Origin: an uncultured Lachnospiraceae bacterium
Lineage (GTDB): Bacteria > Bacillota > Clostridia > Lachnospirales > Lachnospiraceae
DNA: 53,856 nucleotides
NCBI GenBank assembly: GCA_950097145.1
Contig: CATNCF010000020.1
Coordinates: 1 to 53,856, forward strand
Reading direction: 5' to 3'
Part shown: one piece after another, positions 34,390-43,557 of the stretch
Numbering within the stretch: the stretch's first letter is position 1
Layout: every line of letters starts with the position of its first letter
Position numbers and translations under genes: made by a program
Notes under the pieces: generated by a model
The model's database searches: none
What the model saw: only the letters and a program-made list of their open reading frames with translations
Told to the model about the DNA's origin: nothing

Positions 34390-35787
34390 TTACATACAAT
34401 GGCCATATAAAGAATAAATTGCATACAGCAGCATTATTCCCATGATTCCCAATGTTTTTTCTGTAAAATATTTTACTCTGTTTTGAATTCCTTTCTGGCT
34501 AATCGCTGCAAAAAATACTGGGATTGCGGCAATAAAGTAACGCCCCTGGATGCCCTGGGCAACTAATTCCCCTACTTTATTGATACTTCCGTCACCAATG
34601 TAAATGCCCATCACCACTCCAAGGCAGGTAGCCATAAAGGTTATAAAACACAGCCATCTATCCTTTGTCCTTATCTTTTCACATGCTTGCACCCGATCCA
34701 AACAGCCCACAAATATCATATACATAGGCATGAGATAAATCAATACTCCCAATTGGTAATTCAGGTTCCCTAAGGTATTCAGCCAGGTCATCCAGTCATT
34801 GAACTTATTCAGGAAAGTCGTAATCAGCATTTGTATAATAAATTTAGGATGCTGCGACAAATACTGAAACTGCGTCATTCCCTCCGCTCCCATAGAAGCC
34901 TGGCTGCCTGATACGGTTGAAGCCGCACTAAACAAAGCAATGCCTCCAAAAACAGCCAGCGGAAGCAGGGCAATCACAAAACTTTTCCAATATTCTTTCC
35001 TGCCGCCAAATTTTTTCATAGGTATCAGGAACACCAAAAGTCCCAAACAAACGTACACATATTTGCACAAAAACACCATGGACAGAATCAAGGACAGCTT
35101 TATCACATCTTTCCATCCCAGCCGTTCCCGCTCTCCATAGGCATATGAAAAACACATGGCTATAAATAAGAAACATAATCCATTCAGCATTGCATCCGGG
35201 GAATCGGACGCCGCCTGGTAAAGAGTCATCGGAAGCAGCCCAATTACTGCCATAATATTCTTGAATATAGGAGTTATCCGGACTGCGGAATAAGTAAGCG
35301 CCAAAAAAAGCAGCAAATTACACAGTCTGGACAAAAGCACGCCTGTATAAACGCTCAGGTCAAAAAGCCTCCCAAGAAACAGTCCAAAAGCCTGCGGATA
35401 ATAAAACAGGGAAGACGGAACATTGCTCAATTTCATTTTTGCCTGTTGGGAATATGGTTTAATAGACTTTAAATAATCAATATATTTCCTGCCTTCCCCT
35501 TTATCCGCTTCCAAAATGCGATATTCAAATTGATCCACATTTTTCGGAACCAGGATCACTCCGTCTTCATGGTTTAAACTTGCCACTGGCCTTGCCAGGT
35601 TTCCATAAGATACATCCCATGCCCACAGATAATGAATCCAGCCGTCACATTCTTGAAACGGCGGATTAATACACGCCATGGTTATCCCGAAGCACAACGC
35701 CAAAATAAGAAACAAATTTGCCTCCTTGTGCCTGGTAAATCTTATCTTACTTTCTTCTGCCATGGTTTTAACCCCTAACAAGTTCAT
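34390..35787 (-). CDS. DUF2142-like polytopic membrane protein, possible GT-C transferase
   Basis: The 465-residue membrane protein has about 11 hydrophobic segments. The first extracytoplasmic loop contains QECDGWIHYLWAWDVSYG, an acidic/aromatic pattern seen in DUF2142 proteins and predicted GT-C fold transferases. Such proteins often add side-chain sugars outside the membrane from undecaprenyl-phosphate-sugar donors. Here a GacI/GacJ/GacK-like set upstream could supply that donor. The start at 35787 has GGAGG with a 6-base spacer and is preferred over ATG 35763. It lies 12 bases after rfbB and is last in its transcript. Confidence 0.68.
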   Translation of the reverse strand: MNLLGVKTMAEESKIRFTRHKEANLFLILALCFGITMACINPPFQECDGWIHYLWAWDVSYGNLARPVASLNHEDGVILVPKNVDQFEYRILEADKGEGRKYIDYLKSIKPYSQQAKMKLSNVPSSLFYYPQAFGLFLGRLFDLSVYTGVLLSRLCNLLLFLALTYSAVRITPIFKNIMAVIGLLPMTLYQAASDSPDAMLNGLCFLFIAMCFSYAYGERERLGWKDVIKLSLILSMVFLCKYVYVCLGLLVFLIPMKKFGGRKEYWKSFVIALLPLAVFGGIALFSAASTVSGSQASMGAEGMTQFQYLSQHPKFIIQMLITTFLNKFNDWMTWLNTLGNLNYQLGVLIYLMPMYMIFVGCLDRVQACEKIRTKDRWLCFITFMATCLGVVMGIYIGDGSINKVGELVAQGIQGRYFIAAIPVFFAAISQKGIQNRVKYFTEKTLGIMGIMLLYAIYSLYGHCM

Positions 35788-35799
35788 CTGAAACCTCCA

Positions 35800-36882
35800 C
35801 TATCTGTTCTGGTACATATCCTCATAATATTTCTGATAATCACCGCTGGTAACATTCTTCATCCATTCCTCATGTTCAAAAAACCAGGCTATGGTTTTGC
35901 GGATGCCTTCCCGGAACATGGTTTCCGGCTCCCATCCCAAATCCTCCTTGATCTTGTCCGGAGCAATGGCATATCTCCTGTCATGGCCTTTTCGGTCTTC
36001 CACGTACGTAATCAGATCTTTGCTTACCAGCTTCCTTCTGGGATCATCCTCCGGCAGCATTTCCAAAAGTACCTCTATAATGATATTGACAATCTCAATA
36101 TTCTGCTTCTCATTATGTCCGCCGATATTATACGTCTCTCCCAGCTTCCCATGTTCCTGAACCATATCAATGCCCTTTGCATGGTCATCTACATACAGCC
36201 AGTCACGGACATTCTTCCCATCTCCATAAATCGGCAGCTTCTTTCCCTGAAGGGCGTTATTGATAATCAGCGGAATCAGTTTCTCTGGAAACTGGTAGGG
36301 TCCATAATTATTAGAACAATTCGTTATATTCGCTGGAAAATGATATGTGTCAATATAGGATTTTACCAGGAAATCAGAGCTTGCTTTGCTGGCTGAATAA
36401 GGACTGTGAGGATCATATGGGGTTGTCTCATAAAAATACCCTCCATCCTCTGTAAGGGAGCCATATACTTCATCGGTAGACACATGCAGGAATTTCTTCC
36501 CTTCTTTGAAGCTCCCGTCTTCCAATTCCCAGGCTTCTTTGGCACAGTTCAGCATAACGGCTGTTCCCAGCACATTGGTCTGAACAAACACCTCCGGACT
36601 CTTAATGCTTCGATCCACATGGCTTTCTGCCGCAAAATGTACCACCCGATCAATATCATGTTCTGCAAAAATTTTACTGATGGCTTCCTTATCACAGATA
36701 TCTGCTTTTACAAATGTGTAATTGTCTCTGGATTCTATATCCTTTAAATTTTCCAGGTTGCCTGCATAGGTCAGCTTGTCCACATTGATTATCACAATTT
36801 CGTCATTATATTTACGAAACATATAATGAATATAATTGGAACCGATAAAGCCAGCCCCTCCGGTTACTAAATAAGTTCTCAT
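35800..36882 (-). CDS. rfbB: dTDP-glucose 4,6-dehydratase
   Basis: The 360-residue RmlB-type extended SDR has the NAD-binding motif VTGGAGFIGSNYIHYMF, HFAAESHVDRS, HVSTDEVYG and the catalytic pair in YSASKASSD. It is the second step of dTDP-L-rhamnose synthesis, forming the 4-keto-6-deoxy sugar. A GGAGG site stands well upstream of the start. A 14-base perfect palindrome lies in the 78-base gap before it. Confidence 0.95.
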   Translation of the reverse strand: MRTYLVTGGAGFIGSNYIHYMFRKYNDEIVIINVDKLTYAGNLENLKDIESRDNYTFVKADICDKEAISKIFAEHDIDRVVHFAAESHVDRSIKSPEVFVQTNVLGTAVMLNCAKEAWELEDGSFKEGKKFLHVSTDEVYGSLTEDGGYFYETTPYDPHSPYSASKASSDFLVKSYIDTYHFPANITNCSNNYGPYQFPEKLIPLIINNALQGKKLPIYGDGKNVRDWLYVDDHAKGIDMVQEHGKLGETYNIGGHNEKQNIEIVNIIIEVLLEMLPEDDPRRKLVSKDLITYVEDRKGHDRRYAIAPDKIKEDLGWEPETMFREGIRKTIAWFFEHEEWMKNVTSGDYQKYYEDMYQNR

Positions 36883-36908
36883 GTCTTCTATTCCTCCTTA
36901 AAATCCTA

Positions 36909-36922
36909 ATTGTAATTACAAT
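36909..36922. promoter_or_regulatory. 14-bp palindrome before rfbB, possible operator
   Basis: ATTGTAATTACAAT is a perfect palindrome in the gap between rfbB and the upstream GT2 gene. It could be a repressor site or an AT-rich accident; there is no proof of binding. Confidence 0.25.
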
Positions 36923-36960
36923 CTTTTGATAATTTCTTACGCCTTGTCTTCTTTTCTCTA

Positions 36961-37788
36961 TTATAGTTCGTTGCTTCTCTCACTTGTAGCATATACTCTG
37001 TTGAGAAGCTTTGCAATGGGCCTGGGCCAGAATCTGCAGAAAATTTCAAGATCCTCTTTCTGCCTGATATTCTCACTTAAATTCAGCGTGGTAGTTGATC
37101 CGGGATGTATCCTGTGGGCCATAAGCTGCCTGGGAATACAGATAAAAGCTCCCTTTTTCTCAGCCTGCTCCACCATCGCTTTATAATCGCAGCTATTTTT
37201 GTAACTTGTATCAAAAGGCTGTTCCCCGACTTTGTTCCTCACATAAGTAACGGCCGGACAGCAGATAGGATCCCCCATAGACAGCATAAGACGCCTGACA
37301 AACCGGTTTCCATAAAACAATTTCTTCGTCATAGGCAGATTCATGATACGCTTTATTTTCAAAAGCTTATTGCCTGTCACTTTCTCATCCACTCTGTACT
37401 CATAATAATCTGAATAAATAATAATCGCATCTTCCCTCAGATTTGCATACCTAATAATTTCTTCTGCATATTCCGGCTCATAGAAATCATCCTGATGCGC
37501 GATCGTAACCAGCCTGGTCCCGGCCTGCTGGTAACCATAATTCCAATCTGCCGCCAGCCCTTTCTCTGCACGGTTTACATACAGTGGTATGTCATATTTA
37601 CTGCATAGTTCTTCAAGAAACTGGCTAGGCGTGGAGGTGGACATAATGATATGGATAGGCACAGTCTGCTTTCTCAGGGATACTATGGTTTCTTCCAGAT
37701 ACGGGCTCTCCTTATAGGCGCAGATAACAAAAGTGTGGTCATCTCCTGTATACTGTTCCATATGCTTCCCCTTTTTGCTGCTATTCAT
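36961..37788 (-). CDS. GT2-like glycosyltransferase
   Basis: The 275-residue protein has a GT-A fold, with FVICAYKESPYLEETI at the start and AHQDDFYEPEY as the metal-binding DxD-like motif. The ATG at 37788 has a perfect AGGAGG 6 bases upstream; it overlaps the end of the DUF2304 gene by 8 bases. Acceptor and donor sugars are unknown. It sits in the rhamnose and side-chain transcript and is likely to add one residue of the repeat or branch. Confidence 0.78.
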   Translation of the reverse strand: MNSSKKGKHMEQYTGDDHTFVICAYKESPYLEETIVSLRKQTVPIHIIMSTSTPSQFLEELCSKYDIPLYVNRAEKGLAADWNYGYQQAGTRLVTIAHQDDFYEPEYAEEIIRYANLREDAIIIYSDYYEYRVDEKVTGNKLLKIKRIMNLPMTKKLFYGNRFVRRLMLSMGDPICCPAVTYVRNKVGEQPFDTSYKNSCDYKAMVEQAEKKGAFICIPRQLMAHRIHPGSTTTLNLSENIRQKEDLEIFCRFWPRPIAKLLNRVYATSERSNEL

Positions 37789-38125
37789 GCTTTTCCTCCT
37801 CTTTTTCCAGCAATGCAATTTTCTGTGTAAGGCTGCGTATATTATCTGACATCTTAGAAATTGCAACCGTCAGTGTATATATAATCACCAATGAAAAACA
37901 GAAACCTAAGAAAAATATCATATTAACAGGCGCAGCAATTCCCAGGAACTCTGCAATCACAATTAAAAGTCTTGGAAAACATGTTAAGACAATCAAGACA
38001 ATAATCAGAACAAACCAGGACAATGTATATTTTAACTCCAGTTTTTTCCTCTTAATCTGAGTAACCATCCCTGCTAAAACACAGAAAAGCATAGCCAGTA
38101 ATATAATTTGTAACCTTAAACTCAT
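37781..38125 (-). CDS. DUF2304 small membrane protein (GacJ-like)
   Basis: A 114-residue protein with three hydrophobic segments and a charged C-terminal tail (LLEKEEEKHE). It matches the DUF2304 type that commonly pairs with a DPM1-like GT2; in group A Streptococcus, GacJ assists GacI in making an undecaprenyl-phosphate sugar. The gene pair is next to each other here, with the GT2 directly upstream, so the same partnership is likely. Confidence 0.78.
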   Translation of the reverse strand: MSLRLQIILLAMLFCVLAGMVTQIKRKKLELKYTLSWFVLIIVLIVLTCFPRLLIVIAEFLGIAAPVNMIFFLGFCFSLVIIYTLTVAISKMSDNIRSLTQKIALLEKEEEKHE

Positions 38126-38134
38126 ATCTGCTCC

Positions 38135-38830
38135 TTACTTATACCTGCGCAAACTTTCCACCAAAATTGCAAGAGTTACCTTTACCATATAATACACAGA
38201 CTTCACATTTCCTATGGAAGAGCTTCCTCCCTGGCGCTCACGCATCACCACCGGAATCTCTTTTACCCGCTTCTTATTTCTCAGCACAGCTACTACACTT
38301 TCCGGTTCTGGGTAATCTTTTGGATAATCTTTTGCAAAAATCTCAAGCACGCTGCGGTTAATCATACGCAGCCCAGACGTGGGATCTGTAATTGTTTTCC
38401 CTGTCAATACCCTTATCAGCCCAGTAAAATAAGTAATCCCAACCCTTCTGATAAAAGAAGACTGAAATCCTTCTCTTTCAATGAACCGGGAACCAATCAG
38501 CATATCAGCTCCTTCTTTTACCATGGCTTCTGACATCCGCGGCAGAAAAGAAGCGTCATGCTGCCCATCCCCATCAAACTGTACCGCCATATCGTAGCCA
38601 TGTTCCCAGGCATACCGGTAACCTGTCTGGACCGCCCCTCCGATCCCTAGATTTATGGGAAGATTCATAAGATTAAAACAATTTTTCTCGCATATTTCCC
38701 TGGTATTGTCAGTAGAACAATCGTTTACAATCAGGTAATCAAATCCCTGTGCATGTTTCTCAATATCCTGAATGGTCCGTTCGATACACTCACCCTCATT
38801 GTAAGCGGGTATAATTATTAATTTTTTCAT
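38135..38830 (-). CDS. DPM1-like GT2, undecaprenyl-phosphate sugar synthase (GacI-like)
   Basis: The 231-residue GT2 begins LIIIPAYNEGECIERTI and has NDCSTDNT and FDGDGQHD motifs, with SGLRMINR further on, typical of dolichol- or undecaprenyl-phosphate sugar synthases. It is expected to build a lipid-phosphate sugar donor for side-chain addition outside the cell, helped by the DUF2304 protein. The 4-base overlap with the flippase stop (ATGA) suggests coupled translation. Confidence 0.83.
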   Translation of the reverse strand: MKKLIIIPAYNEGECIERTIQDIEKHAQGFDYLIVNDCSTDNTREICEKNCFNLMNLPINLGIGGAVQTGYRYAWEHGYDMAVQFDGDGQHDASFLPRMSEAMVKEGADMLIGSRFIEREGFQSSFIRRVGITYFTGLIRVLTGKTITDPTSGLRMINRSVLEIFAKDYPKDYPEPESVVAVLRNKKRVKEIPVVMRERQGGSSSIGNVKSVYYMVKVTLAILVESLRRYK

Positions 38831-40071
38831 CCTTTGCCACTTGCCTTTGTTGTTTTTGATTTTCTTATGGATATTTCGCTCGCCATTATGATAAATACTA
38901 TATAAATTCCCATAACCAGAAGCTGTACAATACTCACGCCATTTTTATTGTAACGTGCGACGAATGGCTCTGCTAATAACAGACAGAGTGCAAAATCCAC
39001 TACCATACCCGCCGCCAATAATTTAATTTTGCGCAATGCAATCAGAACTGCTGAAATTACCCAGATCACGGCTGTAAAAATTGTGCACCATATAATTGGC
39101 AGGAATAAATCATAATAATTTAAAATATCCTCTCCATATAGTATCCTAAGTCCAAGTTTCCCAAAAATCAAAACACCAATATTGACCACTATACACATGC
39201 CTATAAGAACCAGATACAGGCTATGCAGCATCTTCCTAAATCTTTCCATATCTCCGGAATAGTAGACCATGGTAAATTTAGGAAGAAATGGATTAAAAGC
39301 AACGGAGGAAAATACCTGAACCACAACGGCCAGGTTCGCCATGGCAGAATATATTCCCAATTCATCCTGCCCATAGCGCTGCTCCAGTACTTTCTTTGGT
39401 ATCAGATTTTCCAGGCTCAGCAAAAATGTAAATAGTACAATGGGCAGACATGTCTTTAACAATTCTAATACTTTCTTCTGAAAAACAGGGGTAATCCTTT
39501 CCAATCCCCCTGTCTTTCTGGTATCATAGAAAACAGCCGCCGCAAGATTTCCCAACGCCATCACACACAGGGTAACAGTCAGGTTGTCTGTAACTAACAG
39601 CCCTGCCGAAAATATCACAAGGGTGAGAACTCCCCGAAGAAAATAAGATTTCCCGATATAATCGTATCTCTCATATTTCTGATCTACCCCATGCATTACA
39701 TCTACCCAGCCTTCGGCCACCCGCACCAGCATAAATGCATCAATACACAACATCTGTTCCCAAGAACTGTTGTAAATTGCCGCGGCTGCACAACAAGTAA
39801 AGGCTGCGATACAGGTAATCACTCTGCTTCCAACATATTCACTGGTTCGGTACTCTCCTTTTATATCTGATACCTGGTAATTTCGCATACTAAAAAGCGA
39901 AATAGCAGAAAAGCTGCTGCTGGTGGTCATTGCCAGAGACAATACCCCGCCTGCTCCATAGGAAACGGTACGGATTACAATAGAAGTAAGCAGCCATTGG
40001 CAAAAACTGTAGAAAATACTTCCGCAGGTATTCCACATGATATTTTTTTTTAAATTACCTGCCTGTCCCAT
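38827..40071 (-). CDS. Wzx-type polysaccharide flippase (MATE/MOP superfamily)
   Basis: The 414-residue protein has about 12 hydrophobic segments and belongs to the polysaccharide biosynthesis/flippase class. It is a little shorter than typical Wzx. In the Gac pathway, GacK of the same class sits with GacI and GacJ and is thought to flip the lipid-linked sugar. A similar job fits here: moving a side-chain donor rather than the main chain, which has two ABC exporters of its own. Confidence 0.82.
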   Translation of the reverse strand: MGQAGNLKKNIMWNTCGSIFYSFCQWLLTSIVIRTVSYGAGGVLSLAMTTSSSFSAISLFSMRNYQVSDIKGEYRTSEYVGSRVITCIAAFTCCAAAAIYNSSWEQMLCIDAFMLVRVAEGWVDVMHGVDQKYERYDYIGKSYFLRGVLTLVIFSAGLLVTDNLTVTLCVMALGNLAAAVFYDTRKTGGLERITPVFQKKVLELLKTCLPIVLFTFLLSLENLIPKKVLEQRYGQDELGIYSAMANLAVVVQVFSSVAFNPFLPKFTMVYYSGDMERFRKMLHSLYLVLIGMCIVVNIGVLIFGKLGLRILYGEDILNYYDLFLPIIWCTIFTAVIWVISAVLIALRKIKLLAAGMVVDFALCLLLAEPFVARYNKNGVSIVQLLVMGIYIVFIIMASEISIRKSKTTKASGKG

Positions 40072-40082
40072 TTTTTATAACC

Positions 40083-40958
40083 TCATAGCTGCAGCGTTTC
40101 TATATATTCATCCAAAGCTGTTTCCCAAGACTGCATCCTGTAATCCCCCGTCAGGCGCAGCATATAATTATCCAGCACGGAATATGCTGGACGCTTTGCT
40201 GACTGCGGGTTCATCTTCATATATTCTTCTGTAGTTACATGATTTACCATAACTTGCTTCCCAGTTCTGGCAAATATTGCCTCTGCAAACTCTGCCCAGC
40301 TGCAGCTTCCTTCACAGGTGGCATGGAACAATCCATAATTTTCTGTAGGTTCCAGGAAATGAATCATCTTTGCCAGTTCCACCGCGCTGGTAGGGCTCCC
40401 AAGCTGATCATTGACAACGCTGACCATATCGTGGCTTTCTGCAAGCCTCAGCATGGTTTTTACAAAATTCTTTCCCTCCCCGTACAGCCATGCCGTACGT
40501 AAAATAAAATACTTTTGGGCAAAATCCTTTACAAACTTTTCACCCTCCAACTTGGTTTTTCCATAAGCACTGGCAGGGCTTGGGATGTCAAATTCCGTAT
40601 AAGGCTTTGTCCCAGTTCCATCAAATACATAATCTGTTGATACATGAATGAACTTTGCATCTGTCCTGGCCGCTGCAATACTCAGATTTCGAGGACCGAC
40701 AGCATTTATCTTATATGCCTTATCCCACTCCTGTTCACACAAATCTACGGATGTATGCGCTGCACAGTTGATGATCACATCCGGCCTGACCTTGCATATC
40801 AAGTCTAGCACTTCTTCAACATTGGTAATATCCAGCGCCGTTACGCCCTCACCTTTCTGCACATCTGTGTTGATAAACTCTGCTTCATTCTTATCATATT
40901 CCTGGTTGATCGCCCTTCCAAGCTGTCCATTGCAGCCTGTCACCAATATTTTCTTCAT
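40083..40958 (-). CDS. rfbD: dTDP-4-dehydrorhamnose reductase
   Basis: A 291-residue SDR of the RmlD type: ILVTGCNGQLGRAI, NCAAHTSVD, HVSTDYVFDG and the catalytic YGKTKLEGE. It finishes dTDP-L-rhamnose by reducing the 4-keto group. It lies in the rfbB-containing transcript. The start has GGAGGAAG upstream. Confidence 0.94.
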   Translation of the reverse strand: MKKILVTGCNGQLGRAINQEYDKNEAEFINTDVQKGEGVTALDITNVEEVLDLICKVRPDVIINCAAHTSVDLCEQEWDKAYKINAVGPRNLSIAAARTDAKFIHVSTDYVFDGTGTKPYTEFDIPSPASAYGKTKLEGEKFVKDFAQKYFILRTAWLYGEGKNFVKTMLRLAESHDMVSVVNDQLGSPTSAVELAKMIHFLEPTENYGLFHATCEGSCSWAEFAEAIFARTGKQVMVNHVTTEEYMKMNPQSAKRPAYSVLDNYMLRLTGDYRMQSWETALDEYIETLQL

Positions 40959-40985
40959 ATTAGCTTCCTCCTGTTATTGACGCGC

Positions 40986-41879
40986 TTACAGCATCCGATG
41001 AAACAAAAACAGAATCCGCATTATAATTTCATCCAGTAAACTCTGGCGGTACATGTCACGGTTCCATAAAATCTTTACCCTTCCTGGAAAATGATCTGCT
41101 GCCAGGATATTTTGCACCAGTTCGTCTTTTTTTCTGTCTCCCTGGTAAAGTTTTGCAAAATCTGTAAGCTGTCCTTTTAATTTCCCCTGATTTTTCCGAA
41201 TATATGCCATCTTTAACTGCACGCCTCCCCAAAAACCGGACTTGCCTCCCACCATGTTTTCTTCATGCTGCCGATAATAGATATACGCATGTTCATCATA
41301 AATCACCTTACCCGCATACGATGCTGCCAGATATGTCCACCAATCATGCAAAACGGCGTGCTCTGGCAGCTTCCTTTTTAATATCTCTATTAGTTTCCGG
41401 TTCATCACAGCCGTACATCCAGTACAGATACATTCTACTGCCGCATTTCCAAAACCTGGTTCCCGCATTCTGCTATCCTGCTTCTCCATAGGCGTTCCTG
41501 AGCTGTCTGTCAAAATTTTATTACTGCAGTACAGCGCAGGCCCGTCTTCCTGCTTCAGTTTTGCAACCGCCGCCTCAATTTTATGTTCCAGCCAGATATC
41601 ATCCTGATCACAAAATGCCGCATAATCCGCATCGCTTTTTTTCAGCAATTCAAAAAAACTCCTGGTCACTCCCAAATTGGATTCCAAATATATCTGGATA
41701 TTATCATATTTATCACTATATTCCTTAAGAATCTCTCTGGTTCTATCTTTTGAACCGTCATCCCGTATCAAAATCTCCAGGTTCTTCCAGCTCTGTCCCA
41801 AAAGGCTCTCAATCTGTTCCCTCAGAAACCGCTCTCCGTTATAGGTTGACATAAGAACCTGAACTTTCTTTCCATTCAT
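40986..41879 (-). CDS. GT2 glycosyltransferase, rhamnosyltransferase-like
   Basis: The 297-residue GT2 starts VQVLMSTYNGERFLREQI, with IRDDGSKD and FCDQDD motifs and CTGCTAVMN in the middle. This pattern is common among rhamnosyltransferases such as RgpB/GacC-type enzymes. Eight bases separate it from the HPr gene, so it is almost certainly expressed with glmM and HPr. It is the first polysaccharide gene after the c-di-AMP module. A GGGAG site lies 12 bases before the start. Confidence 0.82.
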   Translation of the reverse strand: MNGKKVQVLMSTYNGERFLREQIESLLGQSWKNLEILIRDDGSKDRTREILKEYSDKYDNIQIYLESNLGVTRSFFELLKKSDADYAAFCDQDDIWLEHKIEAAVAKLKQEDGPALYCSNKILTDSSGTPMEKQDSRMREPGFGNAAVECICTGCTAVMNRKLIEILKRKLPEHAVLHDWWTYLAASYAGKVIYDEHAYIYYRQHEENMVGGKSGFWGGVQLKMAYIRKNQGKLKGQLTDFAKLYQGDRKKDELVQNILAADHFPGRVKILWNRDMYRQSLLDEIIMRILFLFHRML

Positions 41880-41887
41880 AGATTCTG

Positions 41888-42151
41888 TTATTCTCCCAAA
41901 CCACTTTCCACGGCTGAAACTACAGCCTGCAGCGCCTCCTGTTCGTCATCGCCTTCACAGACAAATTCAATGGAATCTCCTGATTTGATACATGCTCCCA
42001 GCACGCTCAAAACACTCTTGGCATTTGCTGTTCCCCCTTTAAAATTAAAGGTAATCAGCGCTTGATACTTTACCGCTTCTTTGCACAAAATCCCTGCCGG
42101 GCGCAAATGAAGCCCGGTAGGATTTTTTATTGTTACTTTCTGACTAACCAT
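41888..42151 (-). CDS. ptsH: HPr-family phosphocarrier protein
   Basis: An 87-residue HPr with both regulatory sites: His15 in TGLHLRPAG (phosphorylated by enzyme I) and Ser46 in NAKSVLSVL (the HPr-kinase site). So it is not a Crh-type protein, which lacks His15. Its position between glmM and a glycosyltransferase, away from ptsI, is not the classical arrangement. It may carry sugar-status signals into wall synthesis, but this is inference. Confidence 0.88.
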   Translation of the reverse strand: MVSQKVTIKNPTGLHLRPAGILCKEAVKYQALITFNFKGGTANAKSVLSVLGACIKSGDSIEFVCEGDDEQEALQAVVSAVESGLGE

Positions 42152-42181
42152 ATTGTTCCCTCCAATACATCTTCCTAACAG

Positions 42182-43531
42182 TTAAAGCATATTCTTCCGG
42201 ATCAAATCCGCAAGCTCTTTTGCATCCCTGGTGATTTCCTCCAGATCCTTGCCCTCAATCATAACCCTGACCAGCGGCTCTGTACCAGACGGACGTATCA
42301 GAACTCTGCCTTCTCCTGCAAATTTCTTCTCTAATTCCTGAACCGCCTGGGCAATCTCAGGATATTCCATAAAATGTTCCTTCTTGTGGTTGGGTACTTT
42401 GGCATTTACCAATGCCTGGGGCAGAACCTCCATAATCTGGGCAAGCTCTGACAAATGCTTCCCGGTATGAACCATTACTTCCAGTAAATGCAGGGCGCTG
42501 AGCAGGCCGTCTCCCGTGGTATTCTCATCCAGGAATATGATATGCCCTGACTGCTCCCCTCCTATATTATACCCATTTTCTCTCATATTTTCCAAAACAT
42601 AGCGGTCTCCAACTTTCGTCTGTTCAATGTGAATTCCGCATTTCTCACCCATAAGCGTGAAGCCCAGATTACTCATTACGGTTCCCACAATGGTATCCTT
42701 CTTCAGTCTGCCATGCTTTTTCATATCATTTCCGACGATGGCCATCACCTGGTCGCCATCCACAATATTTCCTTTCTCATCCACTGCCATCATGCGGTCA
42801 GCATCTCCGTCAAAAGCAAGACCCAGGTCTGCTTTTTCATAAACCACCCGTGCGCGCAGCTCATCCATGTGTGTGGAACCGCAGTTGGCATTGATATTGG
42901 TTCCGTCAGGATTGGTATGAAGCGCCACCAAATGGGCGCCAAGTCCCTTTAGAGTCTCCACCGCAGTATAATGGGAAGCCCCTTCTGCGCAGTCAACTAC
43001 AATTTTCAGCCCGCTTAAGTCCACTGGAACTGTCTTCTTCATAAAGAATACATATTCTTCTCTTGCATCAAAGCGGTAACTGATGTTTCCAATCCCAGAG
43101 CCAATCGGCATGGGAACATCCTTCATTCCATTCTTAATCAGCAATTCTATCTCGTCTTCCAGCTCGTCAGAGAGTTTATAACCCTCTCCATTAAAGAACT
43201 TGATGCCGTTAAATTCCATTGGATTATGGGAAGCTGAAATCACCACCCCTGCGTCTACCTTGTGCTTCCTGGTCAGATATGCAATGGCCGGTGTTGGCAT
43301 CACTCCCATATATACAGCATTTGCCCCCACGGAACAAATACCTGCCATAAGTGCATTCGCCAGCATCCCTCCTGATATTCTGGTGTCACATCCTACAATA
43401 ATCGTGGGTTGATGCGCCTTTTCTCTTGTGAGCACATAGGCTCCGGCCTGCCCTAATTTCATTGCAAGTTCAATGGTCAGTTCTGTTCCTGCTACTCCTC
43501 TTACTCCATCTGTTCCAAACATTCTTGACAT
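42182..43531 (-). CDS. glmM: Phosphoglucosamine mutase
   Basis: The 449-residue alpha-phosphohexomutase begins FGTDGVRG, has the phosphoserine loop ISASHNP (Ser101), the metal loop FDGDADR and the C-terminal RPSGTEPLVRVM. It converts glucosamine-6-phosphate to glucosamine-1-phosphate, the step toward UDP-GlcNAc for peptidoglycan and surface polymers. It is next to cdaA and cdaR, the arrangement known in many Firmicutes, where GlmM binds and inhibits CdaA. Confidence 0.96.
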   Translation of the reverse strand: MSRMFGTDGVRGVAGTELTIELAMKLGQAGAYVLTREKAHQPTIIVGCDTRISGGMLANALMAGICSVGANAVYMGVMPTPAIAYLTRKHKVDAGVVISASHNPMEFNGIKFFNGEGYKLSDELEDEIELLIKNGMKDVPMPIGSGIGNISYRFDAREEYVFFMKKTVPVDLSGLKIVVDCAEGASHYTAVETLKGLGAHLVALHTNPDGTNINANCGSTHMDELRARVVYEKADLGLAFDGDADRMMAVDEKGNIVDGDQVMAIVGNDMKKHGRLKKDTIVGTVMSNLGFTLMGEKCGIHIEQTKVGDRYVLENMRENGYNIGGEQSGHIIFLDENTTGDGLLSALHLLEVMVHTGKHLSELAQIMEVLPQALVNAKVPNHKKEHFMEYPEIAQAVQELEKKFAGEGRVLIRPSGTEPLVRVMIEGKDLEEITRDAKELADLIRKNML

Positions 43532-43557
43532 AATCTCTTACCTCTGATCCTTATTTT

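Noticed and set aside
42099..42122. GC-rich inverted repeat
   Set aside because: It lies inside the HPr coding sequence and is explained by the conserved LHLRPAG codons.
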